Shown here in pieces: positions 1 through 9,330 of a stretch of DNA of 64,000 nt. The stretch comes from Fluviicola sp. Its GTDB lineage: Bacteria > Bacteroidota > Bacteroidia > Flavobacteriales_D > Crocinitomicaceae. Position 1 is the first letter of the stretch. Each line of letters begins with the position of its first letter. The stretch is taken from NCBI GenBank assembly GCA_017983675.1, contig JAGOAZ010000011.1:31952-95951 (forward strand), written 5' to 3'. The translations under genes were made by a program, and so were the position numbers. Under the pieces are notes generated by a model. The model was not told where the DNA came from and did no database searches. It saw only the letters and a list, made by a program, of their open reading frames with translations.

Positions 1-1043
1 CGTTTAGATACAAACACACGTTCAATGAATTTATAAAAATAACAGCAGGCTTTCAAGGAATGCTTCAGCACAATCGAAATGCCGAAACAGCTGAGGAAAG
101 GCTGATACCAAATGCAAATACCGTTGATAATGGTTTGTACGCAGTCTTTGATGGTAAATTTGGAAAATATTTGTTACAAGCAGGCCTTCGAACCGATATT
201 CGTTCAATAAGTACAATCAATGATAGCAGCTCATTTTCGAAGAAATTTAATAGCTTCACTTATTCAACTGGTTTATTACGCACCTTTAAAAACGCAAAAT
301 TGCGCTTGAATTTTTCAACTGGATTTCGTGCTCCACACACCTCTGAACTTTTAGCAAATGGCGCACACGAAGGAGCTTTGCGTTATGAAATTGGTGCAAC
401 AAGTTTGAAAACTGAAAACGCTTCTCAAATTGATGTCTCCTATGAAATTGCAAACGAACATCTTTCACTTATTATCAACCCCTTTTTCAATGGATTAACT
501 AATTACATTTATTTAGCACCAATCGATTCAGTGATTGAAAACAGACCCGTTTTTGTCTACTCACAAACCAATAAAGTTGCGTTATACGGTGGTGAAATTA
601 GTGCACACATTCACCCGCATCAATTGCATGGACTTCATTTAGAAACAAGTTATTCGTATGTGAGAGGCGAGCTGCATTCGGGAACGTCATTACCATTTAT
701 ACCTCAATCGCGCCTTATTTCACTTTTAAAATTCCCAATTATTAACACGCAAAAATGGAAAGGGATCTGTGCAATACAACACGATTTTTATTTTAAACAA
801 GCGCACATATCCACATTCGAAACACCAACAAATGCTTATAATTTAGTAAATGCTTCATTTACATTAAAATATGGGAAAGATGAACAAATTACTTTTTCTG
901 GTGGGATAAAAAACATTTTTAATGTTGCATATTTCAACCACCTTTCCTCATTAAAAAACATAGGGATTCAACAACCAGGTCGCAATTATTATTTTTCCTT
1001 GCTCATTGCATTAAATTATCAAAACAAGGGCAGCAACAACTAA
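1..1043 (+). CDS. TonB-dependent receptor, C-terminal part (cut by window start)
   Basis: The reading frame is open from the first bases of the window, so the gene starts upstream and only about 346 C-terminal residues are visible. These have the alternating hydrophobic/polar strands of a 22-strand outer-membrane barrel. The end is typical of the family: a GIKNIFNVAYFNHLSS segment, then PGRNYYFSLLIALNY, an aromatic-rich last strand. The family imports large nutrients such as siderophores, cobalamin or oligosaccharides across the outer membrane with TonB-ExbBD energy. The plug domain and TonB box lie outside the window, so the substrate cannot be guessed. The stop overlaps by 4 nt, tail to tail, with the lipoprotein gene on the other strand. 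Confidence 0.85.
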   Translation, partial: FRYKHTFNEFIKITAGFQGMLQHNRNAETAEERLIPNANTVDNGLYAVFDGKFGKYLLQAGLRTDIRSISTINDSSSFSKKFNSFTYSTGLLRTFKNAKLRLNFSTGFRAPHTSELLANGAHEGALRYEIGATSLKTENASQIDVSYEIANEHLSLIINPFFNGLTNYIYLAPIDSVIENRPVFVYSQTNKVALYGGEISAHIHPHQLHGLHLETSYSYVRGELHSGTSLPFIPQSRLISLLKFPIINTQKWKGICAIQHDFYFKQAHISTFETPTNAYNLVNASFTLKYGKDEQITFSGGIKNIFNVAYFNHLSSLKNIGIQQPGRNYYFSLLIALNYQNKGSNN

Positions 1044-1462
1044 TTTTTTAAACGTGCATTTTTAAGACATTGGGAAACTTTGTTTTGATAAATCGCTCGT
1101 TCTTCAGGTGTTGTGTTGTCAAACGTTGTCAATTCCTTGCATTTAGAATCGACAAAATCCCACCGATCAATTAATTTATCCTCCTGTTCAGGAGATAGTT
1201 TATTTTTAAATGCTTTATTGATGGAATCGTTTTTGATGATGCATGAACAAAAATCCCATTGTTCACCGTATTTAATTTCAATTTTTTGCTTGAGTTCTGT
1301 TCGCTCGATAAGTTGTGCTTTCTTTTTAGGAGAGCTAATTCGAACTACATTTGGTTGATCTTTAGTAACTAATGGTCTTTTAAATGTGTTAGTAGGGTGA
1401 CTTTCTGACGTACATGCTGTAACGACTAATAAAGTCAACATTAAAGTGTGTGTTATTTTCAT
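1040..1462 (-). CDS. Small hypothetical lipoprotein
   Basis: This 140-residue protein starts with a short lipoprotein signal (MKITHTLMLTLLVVTAC; lipobox VTAC, Cys17), so it is probably lipidated and exported. The mature part is charged and carries a conserved-looking core with WDFCSCIIKNDSINKAF followed by LSPEQEDKL and RWDFVDSKCKE. The spaced cysteines could form disulfides. I recognise this pattern from small uncharacterised Bacteroidota lipoproteins but know no function. It is transcribed convergently with the TonB-dependent receptor, overlapping by 4 nt at the stops. Confidence 0.7.
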   Translation of the reverse strand: MKITHTLMLTLLVVTACTSESHPTNTFKRPLVTKDQPNVVRISSPKKKAQLIERTELKQKIEIKYGEQWDFCSCIIKNDSINKAFKNKLSPEQEDKLIDRWDFVDSKCKELTTFDNTTPEERAIYQNKVSQCLKNARLKN

Positions 1463-1580
1463 TTCAATGGTAAAAGTATTAGTAATTTATAACTTCCTAA
1501 AGTAATTTCTTTATTACATGAAAATTACAGCTTGATGAAAAAGCATAAATGAGATATGAATGAATATTCAACTAAAACGA

Positions 1581-2228
1581 TTAAAATATCATATTATTCT
1601 TATCCAATATTTTTTTGATTTCTACACCCATTGAATCGATAAATTCAGCTTTCACATTACGCGGTATTCCTTCGTCAATGACCTCACAATGTTTGTAATC
1701 GTATTTGCCATTTTTCCATTGGAACAAGCAATTATAATAGATTAATGAATTATCGATGTTATCTGGAAAACGAACAACAATATCATTATAGCCTGATTTA
1801 GAAGGACGTTGCTCAATCAAATTACCATTGAAACCATTTAATTTCACCAAAATTCCTTTCTCGCGTTGAAAAATCAATATTCTACGAAGTGGATGACCAC
1901 CAACTCCAGCTTTTACCAAGAGAATAAATCCGTTTTTCAATGGGATATTCTTCGCTAAAGGAAAAAATCGGAAAAATTTAGGACTACAAGCTGGATTATC
2001 TTCGTCCGTATCGTTGGGAGCATTGACATTACAGATTTTCAACTCTTTCAATAACGAAGCTTCTGTTGCAGAAGAAAATTGATTCGCGTTAAAATCGGTA
2101 CTAATCGTATTATCGACTGTTTTCACTGGATTTCTTCCAATTTTTATTTCCCCATCTGTTTGTTCTTCGCAGGCAATTACTAAAAACAAAAAGGTGCTCA
2201 AATAAAATAGTTGTTTCAAATTTTTCAT
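1581..2228 (-). CDS. Hypothetical lipoprotein
   Basis: This 215-residue protein has a clear lipoprotein signal peptide ending in LVIAC (Cys20) followed by acidic residues, so it should sit in a membrane facing the periplasm or outside. The rest is a mixed globular domain with no motif I recognise. The gene starts 6 nt after the stop of mvaB, on the same strand, so it may share the mvaB-pyrD transcript. Its function is unknown. Confidence 0.65.
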   Translation of the reverse strand: MKNLKQLFYLSTFLFLVIACEEQTDGEIKIGRNPVKTVDNTISTDFNANQFSSATEASLLKELKICNVNAPNDTDEDNPACSPKFFRFFPLAKNIPLKNGFILLVKAGVGGHPLRRILIFQREKGILVKLNGFNGNLIEQRPSKSGYNDIVVRFPDNIDNSLIYYNCLFQWKNGKYDYKHCEVIDEGIPRNVKAEFIDSMGVEIKKILDKNNMIF

Positions 2229-2234
2229 ACGAAT

Positions 2235-3086
2235 TTAATAATGAAATAATTGCTCAGCGGTTACAAGTGAATGTGAAAATGCCGTTTTATCTAATCCTGT
2301 TTCAATAGATTGATCTTGAAACCAATCGATCATTTTTTCTGTTGGCATATTACCAGTTAATTTATCAGCGGCCATTGGACATCCTCCAAATCCCTTGATT
2401 GCTCCTTCAAAAAAAGTACAACCTCCGTTATAAGCGGCGGCAGTCAGTTGTTGCGCATGTTCAGGAATGGTATGTAAATGCGCACTGACTTCAATCGAAG
2501 GAAATGCAGGCACGATTGTTTTGAAAACAGACTCAACCAATGGAGGTGTTGCCGCTCCAATTGTGTCGGATAATGAAATACGATGTACGGGAAATAAATT
2601 TGTCAAACGCAATGTCCATTCCGCTAACATGTCCGGTGACCAAGAATCGCCATATGGATTACCGAAGCCCATCGACAAATAAAGTACTAATTGTTTGTTT
2701 TGCTTTGCACAAATAGTCGCTATTGATTCAACACGGTGCAAAGATTCTTCAATTGTAGCATTCGTGTTTCTCTTTTGAAATGTTTCAGAAATGGAGAAAG
2801 GATATCCCAAATAAGTTATTTGCTCAAAATCTCCAGCCTGCTCTGCTCCTCTTTCGTTTGCTACGATTGCTAACAATTTCGTTTTGTTTACAATCAATTG
2901 TTCAACAACAGCTGCTGTATCAGCTAATTGTGGAATAGCTTTTGGTGAAACAAAACTTCCAAAATCCAAGGTGTCAAAACCACATTTTAATAAGCCATTG
3001 AGGTAATTTACTTTTGTTTCAGTAGGAATAAATTCCGTTATACCTTGCATAGCATCACGTGGACATTCTGTTATTTGAACTTTCAT
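2235..3086 (-). CDS. mvaB: Hydroxymethylglutaryl-CoA lyase
   Basis: The enzyme cleaves HMG-CoA to acetyl-CoA and acetoacetate, the last step of leucine catabolism. The 283-residue length fits the family (about 300). The TIM-barrel signature is visible: ECPRDAMQG near the N-terminus (Arg10-Asp11 for substrate and metal), the HxH metal motif in SAHLHT, and the catalytic-cysteine loop in [13 protein letters not shown] followed by the Asn of TGN. The start overlaps the pyrD stop by 4 nt (ATGA), which suggests translational coupling with pyrD. HMGL-like enzymes with other acyl-CoA substrates exist, but the GGCP loop favours HMG-CoA lyase. Confidence 0.88.
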   Translation of the reverse strand: MKVQITECPRDAMQGITEFIPTETKVNYLNGLLKCGFDTLDFGSFVSPKAIPQLADTAAVVEQLIVNKTKLLAIVANERGAEQAGDFEQITYLGYPFSISETFQKRNTNATIEESLHRVESIATICAKQNKQLVLYLSMGFGNPYGDSWSPDMLAEWTLRLTNLFPVHRISLSDTIGAATPPLVESVFKTIVPAFPSIEVSAHLHTIPEHAQQLTAAAYNGGCTFFEGAIKGFGGCPMAADKLTGNMPTEKMIDWFQDQSIETGLDKTAFSHSLVTAEQLFHY

Positions 3087-4138
3087 GATCTTGCGCTTAT
3101 TTGTGATTTACGTTCTTTTAGTAGCGCTTTATTAATTTGTTTGACCAATTGAGGACCTTCGTAAATAAAACCAGTGTAGATCTGAACCAATACAGCACCC
3201 GCTTTGATTTTCTCTAAAGCATCAGAAGCGCTGTGTATTCCACCAACACCGATTATAGGAAAAGCATTCTTGGATTTTGAACTCAAATAAGCGATCACTT
3301 CCGTTGAACGTAAACGAACAGGCTTACCAGAAAGTCCTCCAGCACCTATTTCATCAATACGTGCGTCAGGTGTTTGAAGATTTTCCCGAGAAATAGTCGT
3401 ATTTGTAGCGATGACTCCAGCAATTTTAGTTGTAGCAACTATTTCAATGATGTCATCTAATTGTTCATCTGTTAAATCGGGAGCAATCTTTAAAAAAATC
3501 GGTTTTGCAGAATGAATTTCAGATCGTTTATCCATCAACGCTTGAAGCAAATCGGTCAATGGCTTTTTATCTTGTAAGGCTCTTAAATTAGGGGTGTTTG
3601 GTGAAGAAACATTGACAACAAAATAATCGACATGCTGTTCCAACGCCAAGTAACACTTCAAATAATCTGATTCAGCTTCTTCGTTAGGAGTGACTTTATT
3701 TTTTCCAATATTTCCTCCAATAATACAAGATGGTTGCATTTTCTTTAAGCGTTCAACGATTACTTCTGCCCCGTCGTTATTGAATCCCATTCGATTGATT
3801 ATTCCTTCATCGGCAATTAATCGAAACAAACGCAGTTTTGGATTTCCATCTTGTCCAACAGGTGTTACTGTTCCAATTTCCACAAAACCAAAACCACATG
3901 CAGCCAATTCATTGATTGCTAAGGCATTTTTATCAAACCCTGCAGCTAAACCTACCGGATTAGGGAATGTAATTCCTGCAACAGTTGTTTGCAAAATTGG
4001 ATCGTTCAATTGAAAACGTTTCTTCCAAAAAAAACGAACAAAAGGAACTTTCAACCAAAATTTCAATAATGAAAATGTAAAATAATGCGCTTTTTCAGGA
4101 TCGAAACGGAAAAGAATACTTTTGATGAAAGAATACAT
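3083..4138 (-). CDS. pyrD: Dihydroorotate dehydrogenase (quinone), class 2
   Basis: This 351-residue membrane-associated flavoprotein oxidises dihydroorotate to orotate in pyrimidine synthesis and passes electrons to quinone. The amphipathic N-terminus ([20 protein letters not shown]) is the class 2 membrane anchor. FMN and substrate motifs follow: [47 protein letters not shown] with the catalytic serine of class 2 enzymes, and GVGGI near the C-terminus. I chose the ATG at 4138. An in-frame ATG at 4183 lies in the loop of the upstream gene's terminator and would add 15 unrelated residues. The stop overlaps the mvaB start by 4 nt. Confidence 0.93.
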   Translation of the reverse strand: MYSFIKSILFRFDPEKAHYFTFSLLKFWLKVPFVRFFWKKRFQLNDPILQTTVAGITFPNPVGLAAGFDKNALAINELAACGFGFVEIGTVTPVGQDGNPKLRLFRLIADEGIINRMGFNNDGAEVIVERLKKMQPSCIIGGNIGKNKVTPNEEAESDYLKCYLALEQHVDYFVVNVSSPNTPNLRALQDKKPLTDLLQALMDKRSEIHSAKPIFLKIAPDLTDEQLDDIIEIVATTKIAGVIATNTTISRENLQTPDARIDEIGAGGLSGKPVRLRSTEVIAYLSSKSKNAFPIIGVGGIHSASDALEKIKAGAVLVQIYTGFIYEGPQLVKQINKALLKERKSQISARS

Positions 4139-4164
4139 GTTTTTTTTCTCAAAGGTATAAACAC

Positions 4165-4198
4165 AAAACGAGGTAATCAACATGGACTACCTCGTTTT
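4165..4198 (-). terminator. Rho-independent terminator of the PorG-like gene
   Basis: Perfect 11-nt arms AAAACGAGGTA (4165-4175) and TACCTCGTTTT (4188-4198) enclose a 12-nt loop. On the minus strand the stem ends in a T-rich run. It lies just downstream of the PorG-like gene's stop at 4219 and upstream of the pyrD start. Confidence 0.8.
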
Positions 4199-4218
4199 TA
4201 TTAATTATTTGTAGAAAT

Positions 4219-5160
4219 TTAGAATTTAGAACGCAATTTCGCTTGTTTGTAACGTAAACGTTTTGTGCCAACCTGTTTAAATGTGATGTTCTTTGTTAGG
4301 GTAAAATTCACATAAATAAGACCATCTAATTGCTTATCTCCTCGTTGTGAACCAGGCTCAAACCATGATGGTGTCATAGCTGGATTTGACAAAGCAGCAG
4401 ATTCTGGTCCAACTTGAGCAAGTAAAATTGCGGGATCATAATACTTACCATGAACATCATCAATATAATCTGAAAACGTTTTGATGTAAGAAATTTCAAT
4501 ACCGATTCGCCAATAACGTGTAATCCCCATGCGCATACCAATTCCCATTGGGATAGTTGCTGTTATACGTTTGTAAGGAGTTGCACCACCAGGTAAACCT
4601 TGTCCTTCTGTCTTTAAATCGTGTAAATTATACCATTCACCATTATATTGTGCTTGCGGATTAAATAATAAAACGCCTACACCTGAAAAAAGATAAAGCT
4701 GTTCATTTCGTTCACGAAAACCTTTTAATCCTGGTATTTTATAGCGTCTACCAAATTTTTCATTTGCTAATATGATGTATTCAAAACGTTGTGATACATT
4801 TAAAATTGGAGATCGGAAATGTAAGTTACGGTTAAATCGAATTGGTTCATTTGTTTTCGCATCACTACCTTTGATCATTCCAAAATTCATGATACTGGTT
4901 GTTGAAAAATACGGATGAAAACGGTATCGAAAACCTATTGATCCTCCGAAACTAGATGATTTAAAATCGTAATCTTTTGGACTAAAATCTGTTCCAATTT
5001 GGTCAGCTCCACCCAAATCACCTAAAAAACCTGTCGTACCAAAACCAAACACAAGTTCTTTTTTATTCATCGACCAATTACGTTGGGTGTTGAAATATTG
5101 CCCAAATAGATGTGGAACTGAAATAAATAGTAGAAGTACTGCTACGAGCGTTTTTATCAT
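4219..5160 (-). CDS. PorG-like (DUF6089-type) outer-membrane beta-barrel protein
   Basis: This 313-residue protein has an N-terminal signal peptide (about 20 residues, ending at FGQ) and a body of amphipathic strands fitting a small outer-membrane barrel. The segments ELVFGFGTTGFLGDLGG, LHFRSPILNVSQRFEY and LYLFSGVGVLLFNPQAQY resemble the DUF6089/PorG family. PorG in Porphyromonas and Flavobacterium is an outer-membrane component of the type IX secretion system, associated with PorK/GldK and PorN/GldN. The window also encodes a T9SS type B cargo protein at 48.5 kb, so such a system is likely present. Assignment rests on remembered family pattern, so PorG itself versus a paralogue is open. Confidence 0.65.
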   Translation of the reverse strand: MIKTLVAVLLLFISVPHLFGQYFNTQRNWSMNKKELVFGFGTTGFLGDLGGADQIGTDFSPKDYDFKSSSFGGSIGFRYRFHPYFSTTSIMNFGMIKGSDAKTNEPIRFNRNLHFRSPILNVSQRFEYIILANEKFGRRYKIPGLKGFRERNEQLYLFSGVGVLLFNPQAQYNGEWYNLHDLKTEGQGLPGGATPYKRITATIPMGIGMRMGITRYWRIGIEISYIKTFSDYIDDVHGKYYDPAILLAQVGPESAALSNPAMTPSWFEPGSQRGDKQLDGLIYVNFTLTKNITFKQVGTKRLRYKQAKLRSKF

Positions 5161-5265
5161 CTTTTTTTTGTTTTGTTGGTAGTAAATCCGATGCTAAATT
5201 ACTTTTTTTATTTGATGTAAACAAAAAAAACACTGTGATTTATACAAACTTAACTGTTGAAAAGA

Positions 5266-5299
5266 TAAAAAAATAGGCTCACCAATATTGTGAGCCTAT
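5266..5299 (-). terminator. Rho-independent terminator of the ECF sigma gene
   Basis: Perfect 10-nt arms ATAGGCTCAC (5273-5282) and GTGAGCCTAT (5290-5299) enclose a 7-nt loop. On the minus strand the stem is followed by a run of Ts. It lies 22 nt after the sigma factor stop. Confidence 0.85.
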
Positions 5300-5320
5300 C
5301 AAAAGTTATTGCGATTTTTT

Positions 5321-5905
5321 CTATGCTGCATTTTTAGTAGATAAGAAACAACTTCTCAATTTTTCTAAAGCACGAAACGTTTTTACTTTCGCGTTATTTT
5401 CGGTTAAACCTAATTGCTCCCCTATTTCTTTGAAACTCAATTGCTCGAAAAAACGCAATTCTATTAATTGTAACTGCTCAGCTTTCAAAAATTGCAAGGC
5501 AGCTAACAAGCGTTTACGGTTAACTTCTTGCTCGTCAGAATCAGAAAACATTTCTTCAAAACCAGCTAATTGAATGGTTTCAATTTGAACTGTATGCTTG
5601 AATTTGTCATCTCTAAATTGTTGATACAATTCGCTTTTAGCAATGCGGTATAACCATGAGCCGAATGGAACACCACGAAATTCATATTGATGAATCTTGT
5701 TGATTGCTTTGATAAAAACTTGAGAAACTAAATCATGAGCGATTTCTTGATCGGCTACACGTTGCTTCAAATACCTTAAAATTGGCGTGTAATACTTTCT
5801 GTAAAGTGGTTCAAACTTTTTTGGGTCTAACTTCGCCTGAGTTACCCACTGCAATTCTTCACGGAGCGCATCCGGAGTTTGATGGAAATAAGCACTAACT
5901 GACAT
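5321..5905 (-). CDS. ECF-type RNA polymerase sigma factor
   Basis: This 194-residue sigma-70 family protein has only regions 2 and 4. Region 2 is seen in FEPLYRKYYTPILRYLKQR, EIAHDLVSQVFIKAI and the -10-binding helix PFGSWLYRIAKSELYQQFR. Region 4 carries the helix-turn-helix LSFKEIGEQLGLTENNAKVKTFRALEKLR. No anti-sigma gene is adjacent; the gene ends at its own terminator and stands alone. Which stress or target genes it serves cannot be read from the sequence. Confidence 0.88.
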   Translation of the reverse strand: MSVSAYFHQTPDALREELQWVTQAKLDPKKFEPLYRKYYTPILRYLKQRVADQEIAHDLVSQVFIKAINKIHQYEFRGVPFGSWLYRIAKSELYQQFRDDKFKHTVQIETIQLAGFEEMFSDSDEQEVNRKRLLAALQFLKAEQLQLIELRFFEQLSFKEIGEQLGLTENNAKVKTFRALEKLRSCFLSTKNAA

Positions 5906-6047
5906 GGTTTTAATTTTTGGGTTTGCATTTGTAACATGGGGTTTATTCTAGAACGCAATTTATTTAAAAATATTGTTTCATCGAACATTTTTAACATTTC
6001 AATGAACATTTATTTTTTCATCCCCAAATATTCTCGTGCAATTTCTA

Positions 6048-7001
6048 CTAGTAAAACCCTTGTTTTTCCTGAAAAACAGTATCTGTAAGTGTCTGTAAAA
6101 AAAGTTCCAATGCTTGCTCCTCTTTTTTTGATAGTTGGTGTTTTTTTATCTTTTTCGATTGATTTTCGTGATTATTCCCTCCAGCGATGTAATGTTTAAC
6201 GACGCTTTTCAAATCTGGAAAACGTCCATCATGCATGTATGGAGCTGTAATACCACAATTTCGCAAACTTGGTATTTTGAACTTTGCTATTTCCGATTGC
6301 TGACCTGTAATTCTGCTTCTTCCCATGTCAGCTTTCGCATTTATAGCCAAACCATTGTGTTCAAAATGATTTGTTGTAAAATTAGGAGCAGGATGACATG
6401 CAATACAATTTAATTCCCCTTTGAACAGCTCCCAACCTCTTTTTTCTTCGGGAGTAAAAACGGATTTTTTTCCTGTAATATATAAATCGAACTTACTTCC
6501 GCTATGACTTAACGTGCGTTCAAAAGCTGCAATAGCACGTGTCAAAACATATGCATCAATTGGTCTACCATAAGCTTTCTGCGCTAAAAATGCATAGTTA
6601 GAATTTTTTTTCAACCGTTGAATTACTTGTTTCAATGAGGCGTTCAGTTCATTTCGATCCAAAAGAGGTGCTAAAACTTGTCGTTCTAAAGTTGGAAGTC
6701 CTCCATCTGCATGAAAAAACCTTTGATTTTTTACTGAAATAATGGATGGCGTATTTCGAAATGCTTTTCTCCCAAAAACACCGGATGAAAATGCAACAGT
6801 ATCAGCAAACGCATGATTTGGTTGATGACAACTCGCACAGGAAATAGTTTTGTTTGCAGATAAATTTGTATCAAAAAACAATAGTCGTCCCAATGATTCA
6901 CGTGCAATAAGTGATTCTGTTTCAATAAAAGCACGGGTATCTTTCGAGCTTCTTGAACAAGAAATCAGCACGACTAATATCCCTAAAACATAGAATTTCA
7001 T
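6048..7001 (-). CDS. Di-heme cytochrome c peroxidase (MauG/CcpA family) lipoprotein
   Basis: This is a periplasmic di-heme peroxidase that reduces hydrogen peroxide, or a related MauG-type oxidase. The ATG at 7001 gives a 317-residue protein starting with a lipoprotein signal (VVLISC, Cys15). Upstream in-frame ATGs give a signal-disrupting extension that overlaps the divergent gene. Two heme c motifs are present: CASCH (55-59) and CIACH (199-203). Family hallmarks include LGRLLFFDTNLSANKTISC, RNTPSIISV, and a distal MHDGRFPDLKSVVKHY segment whose Met can ligate the high-potential heme. Lipid anchoring is common for Bacteroidota members. The physiological substrate is uncertain. Confidence 0.87.
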   Translation of the reverse strand: MKFYVLGILVVLISCSRSSKDTRAFIETESLIARESLGRLLFFDTNLSANKTISCASCHQPNHAFADTVAFSSGVFGRKAFRNTPSIISVKNQRFFHADGGLPTLERQVLAPLLDRNELNASLKQVIQRLKKNSNYAFLAQKAYGRPIDAYVLTRAIAAFERTLSHSGSKFDLYITGKKSVFTPEEKRGWELFKGELNCIACHPAPNFTTNHFEHNGLAINAKADMGRSRITGQQSEIAKFKIPSLRNCGITAPYMHDGRFPDLKSVVKHYIAGGNNHENQSKKIKKHQLSKKEEQALELFLQTLTDTVFQEKQGFY

Positions 7002-7076
7002 TACAGCTAAATTGTAAATCATCAATGAAAGTAACAATAAAGCCTGAAATTGTAAAAGAATTTGCATTTTTGTTGC

Positions 7077-8117
7077 ATGAATAAATTGGTACAGCATTTT
7101 TTTCTTCTTTCGGTGATTGCTTTTGTAAGTTTTCGAGCTTTTGGACAAAAAGACACGATTTTACCTTATGAATTATACGACGATAAATTAGTATTGTACA
7201 CTGATTTGGGATTCAATTCAGCACCTAGTTCCATCAACTATCCGTTCAATTCAACAGTTGAAAAATTAAAACTACGCAATAATTACAATGCCTTATTGGG
7301 TTTAGGTTTTTCATACAAATGGCTTTCTTTTCGCTTTAGTCTTGCTATACCTGGTGCTAGTCGTGCAAAATCACGTTACGGAACTTCGAATTATTACAAC
7401 TTAGGTTTTGATTTCAGTTTGAAACGCTTTTTTTTCGATATCGATTTTCAAGGAAACCAAGGTTACGCTTTTAAAAATGCCTACAAATGGAATGATAGTT
7501 TGAATAAATTAAAACCAAATATTATTCGAGAAGATTTGAACACTTTCAGTTTTTCATTGAATACCTGGCATTTTTTTAATGACCGCTTTAAAATGCAACC
7601 TTTTCGTGGTTCAACAGGCGCATACACGAAAGACATTCAATCATTTTATTTGAAATACACTTTCAATATCTACAGTATTTATTCAAATGAAAAAGCCATT
7701 ATTCCTTATCAATTAATCGACAGTACAAATTCAAAGACAGGCACGTCTGCTGTTGGTGCAGTTGATTTAGGTGTCTTACCTGGTTTTGCATACGTCAAAC
7801 GATTCAATGACTTTCAGATTGGAGCTATGGGAGGATTTGGAGTTGTGTTGCAAAGTAAATTGTACAAATACGATGAAAATTTGAGGAATTTTATTGGTTT
7901 AGCTCCGCGCTATGATCTGAAATTAATTGCCGGCTATAACAAACCAAAATATTATGTTATGCTTGTTACCGATTTTGACAACAAATCAATACGCTTTAAT
8001 GATTTAATTTTTAGACAAACTTATTATTCATTAAGGCTTGTAGGCGGAATTCGTTTGGGAATTGACCGTGATAAAATAAAACTACGCCGTATTAAAATTT
8101 TCGGTCAAGAACTTTGA
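7077..8117 (+). CDS. DUF4421-type outer-membrane protein
   Basis: The ATG at 7077 gives 346 residues with a signal peptide ending at FRAFGQ, followed by barrel-like strands (FSYKWLSFRFSLAIPG, YNLGFDFSLKRFFFDIDFQ). The pattern resembles the DUF4421 family, widespread in Bacteroidota and of unknown function. It is divergent from the peroxidase gene with 75 nt between the chosen starts. The last 26 nt overlap the 3' end of the next gene on the minus strand. Confidence 0.72.
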   Translation: MNKLVQHFFLLSVIAFVSFRAFGQKDTILPYELYDDKLVLYTDLGFNSAPSSINYPFNSTVEKLKLRNNYNALLGLGFSYKWLSFRFSLAIPGASRAKSRYGTSNYYNLGFDFSLKRFFFDIDFQGNQGYAFKNAYKWNDSLNKLKPNIIREDLNTFSFSLNTWHFFNDRFKMQPFRGSTGAYTKDIQSFYLKYTFNIYSIYSNEKAIIPYQLIDSTNSKTGTSAVGAVDLGVLPGFAYVKRFNDFQIGAMGGFGVVLQSKLYKYDENLRNFIGLAPRYDLKLIAGYNKPKYYVMLVTDFDNKSIRFNDLIFRQTYYSLRLVGGIRLGIDRDKIKLRRIKIFGQEL

Positions 8118-8535
8118 TGCGCCAATTTGTTCTCAAATCTCCTAAGGAGTGAACTAACGGTTGGTAAAAATAAGCATCTGGATAATTTTTTAATTCGGAA
8201 AAATGAACCAACTTCAATCCATTAGTGCTTTCCACTAAAAAATTCATGCGATTAAAAAAATCTATTCCGAATTGTTCACCTAATGACTTTATAAAGCGAA
8301 CGGAAGCATCAATTGAACAACCTGAAGCACCATAAACACTTTCGTCAACAGCTAAAACAACATGAAAATCACCAACAAGTTCAGCACTTGCTTTCAATTT
8401 GGTGCCATGAGCAGCCCATTCATTGATAAAATCAGTCAACTTTTGTGTAATGGTGATTTTTTCAGCGCTTGTAAACGCTCTATCACTTTGGTACAACCAA
8501 ACCTTAGCTGTTGCAGGAACATCGTTTAAAATCAT
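8092..8535 (-). CDS. Conserved Bacteroidota protein (often mislabelled ABC transporter ATPase)
   Basis: This 147-residue protein starts MILNDVPATAKVWLYQSDRAFT and ends GDLRTNWRIKVLDRKF. The family is conserved in Bacteroidota and is often called an ABC transporter ATPase in databases, but no Walker A, signature or Walker B motif is present. The central ASGCSIDASVRFIKSL with its cysteine is the most striking block. The start overlaps the stop of the upstream Fe-S protein by 1 nt (TAATG), so it is the last gene of that operon. Its role is unknown; context links it loosely to the electron-transfer proteins. Confidence 0.72.
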   Translation of the reverse strand: MILNDVPATAKVWLYQSDRAFTSAEKITITQKLTDFINEWAAHGTKLKASAELVGDFHVVLAVDESVYGASGCSIDASVRFIKSLGEQFGIDFFNRMNFLVESTNGLKLVHFSELKNYPDAYFYQPLVHSLGDLRTNWRIKVLDRKF

Positions 8536-9326
8536 TATAAATCGGCAGCGTTAGCTATTAATTCAGCAACATCTAATACTTGTATTTCGTTTTCTTTGTT
8601 GAAATTCTTCAAGCCATCTGTCATCATTGTATTGCAAAATGGACAGCCTGTTGCAATAACATCAGCATTTGTAGCTAATGCGTCTTCTGTACGTTCAATA
8701 TTGATTTCTTTGTTCCCTTTTTCTGCTTCTTTGAACATTTGAGCACCACCTGCTCCACAACACAAACCGTTTGTTTTGCAGCGCTTCATTTCAACTAATT
8801 CAGCATCTAATTTTTCAATAAGTGCTCGCGGCGCTTCGTACACATCGTTTGCACGTCCCAAATAACATGGATCGTGGAAAGTGATTTTCTTTCCTTTAAA
8901 TGTTTCACCATTTTCTAGCGCTAATTTCCCTTGGTTGATTAACTCTTGAATTAATTGGGTATGATGAATCACTTCGTAATTTCCTCCTAACTCAGGATAT
9001 TCGTTTTTCAAGGTATTAAAGCAATGCGGACAAGCAGTTACAATTTTCTTGATTTCGTAAGCATCCAACACTTGAATATTCATCATTGCTTGCATTTGAA
9101 ATGTAAATTCATTTCCTGCACGCTTTGCTGGATCGCCTGAACAAGACTCTTCTGCACCAAGTACAGCAAAATTAACCGCACATTTATTCAAAATTTTTAC
9201 AACAGCTTTTGTTATTTTTTTTGAACGGTCATCAAAACTACCAGAGCATCCTACCCAAAATAGAATATCTGGAGTTTCACCTTTTGCCATCATTTCGGCC
9301 ATTGTTGGTACATGTAACTGACTCAT
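8535..9326 (-). CDS. CCG-domain (HdrB/GlpC-like) Fe-S protein
   Basis: The protein carries two cysteine-rich CCG domains, which in heterodisulfide reductase HdrB/HdrD, GlpC and LutA bind an unusual Fe-S cluster and act in electron transfer. Visible cysteine blocks are FWVGCSGSFD, ESCSGDPAKR and TACPHCFN in the first half, and FHDPCYLGRAND, GLCCGAGG and TGCPFCNT in the second. The ATG at 9326 (MSQLHVPTM) gives 263 residues and does not overlap the upstream gene. The partner is probably the membrane Fe-S protein encoded two genes upstream. Together they look like a split quinone-linked oxidoreductase whose electron donor is unknown. Confidence 0.85.
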   Translation of the reverse strand: MSQLHVPTMAEMMAKGETPDILFWVGCSGSFDDRSKKITKAVVKILNKCAVNFAVLGAEESCSGDPAKRAGNEFTFQMQAMMNIQVLDAYEIKKIVTACPHCFNTLKNEYPELGGNYEVIHHTQLIQELINQGKLALENGETFKGKKITFHDPCYLGRANDVYEAPRALIEKLDAELVEMKRCKTNGLCCGAGGAQMFKEAEKGNKEINIERTEDALATNADVIATGCPFCNTMMTDGLKNFNKENEIQVLDVAELIANAADL

Positions 9327-9330
9327 AATG

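Noticed and set aside
4139..4183. N-terminal extension of pyrD from the ATG at 4183
   Set aside because: This ATG is in the loop of the upstream terminator and the extra residues do not match the family.
8092..8535. ABC transporter ATPase
   Set aside because: This database label does not fit: no Walker A, signature or Walker B motif is present.
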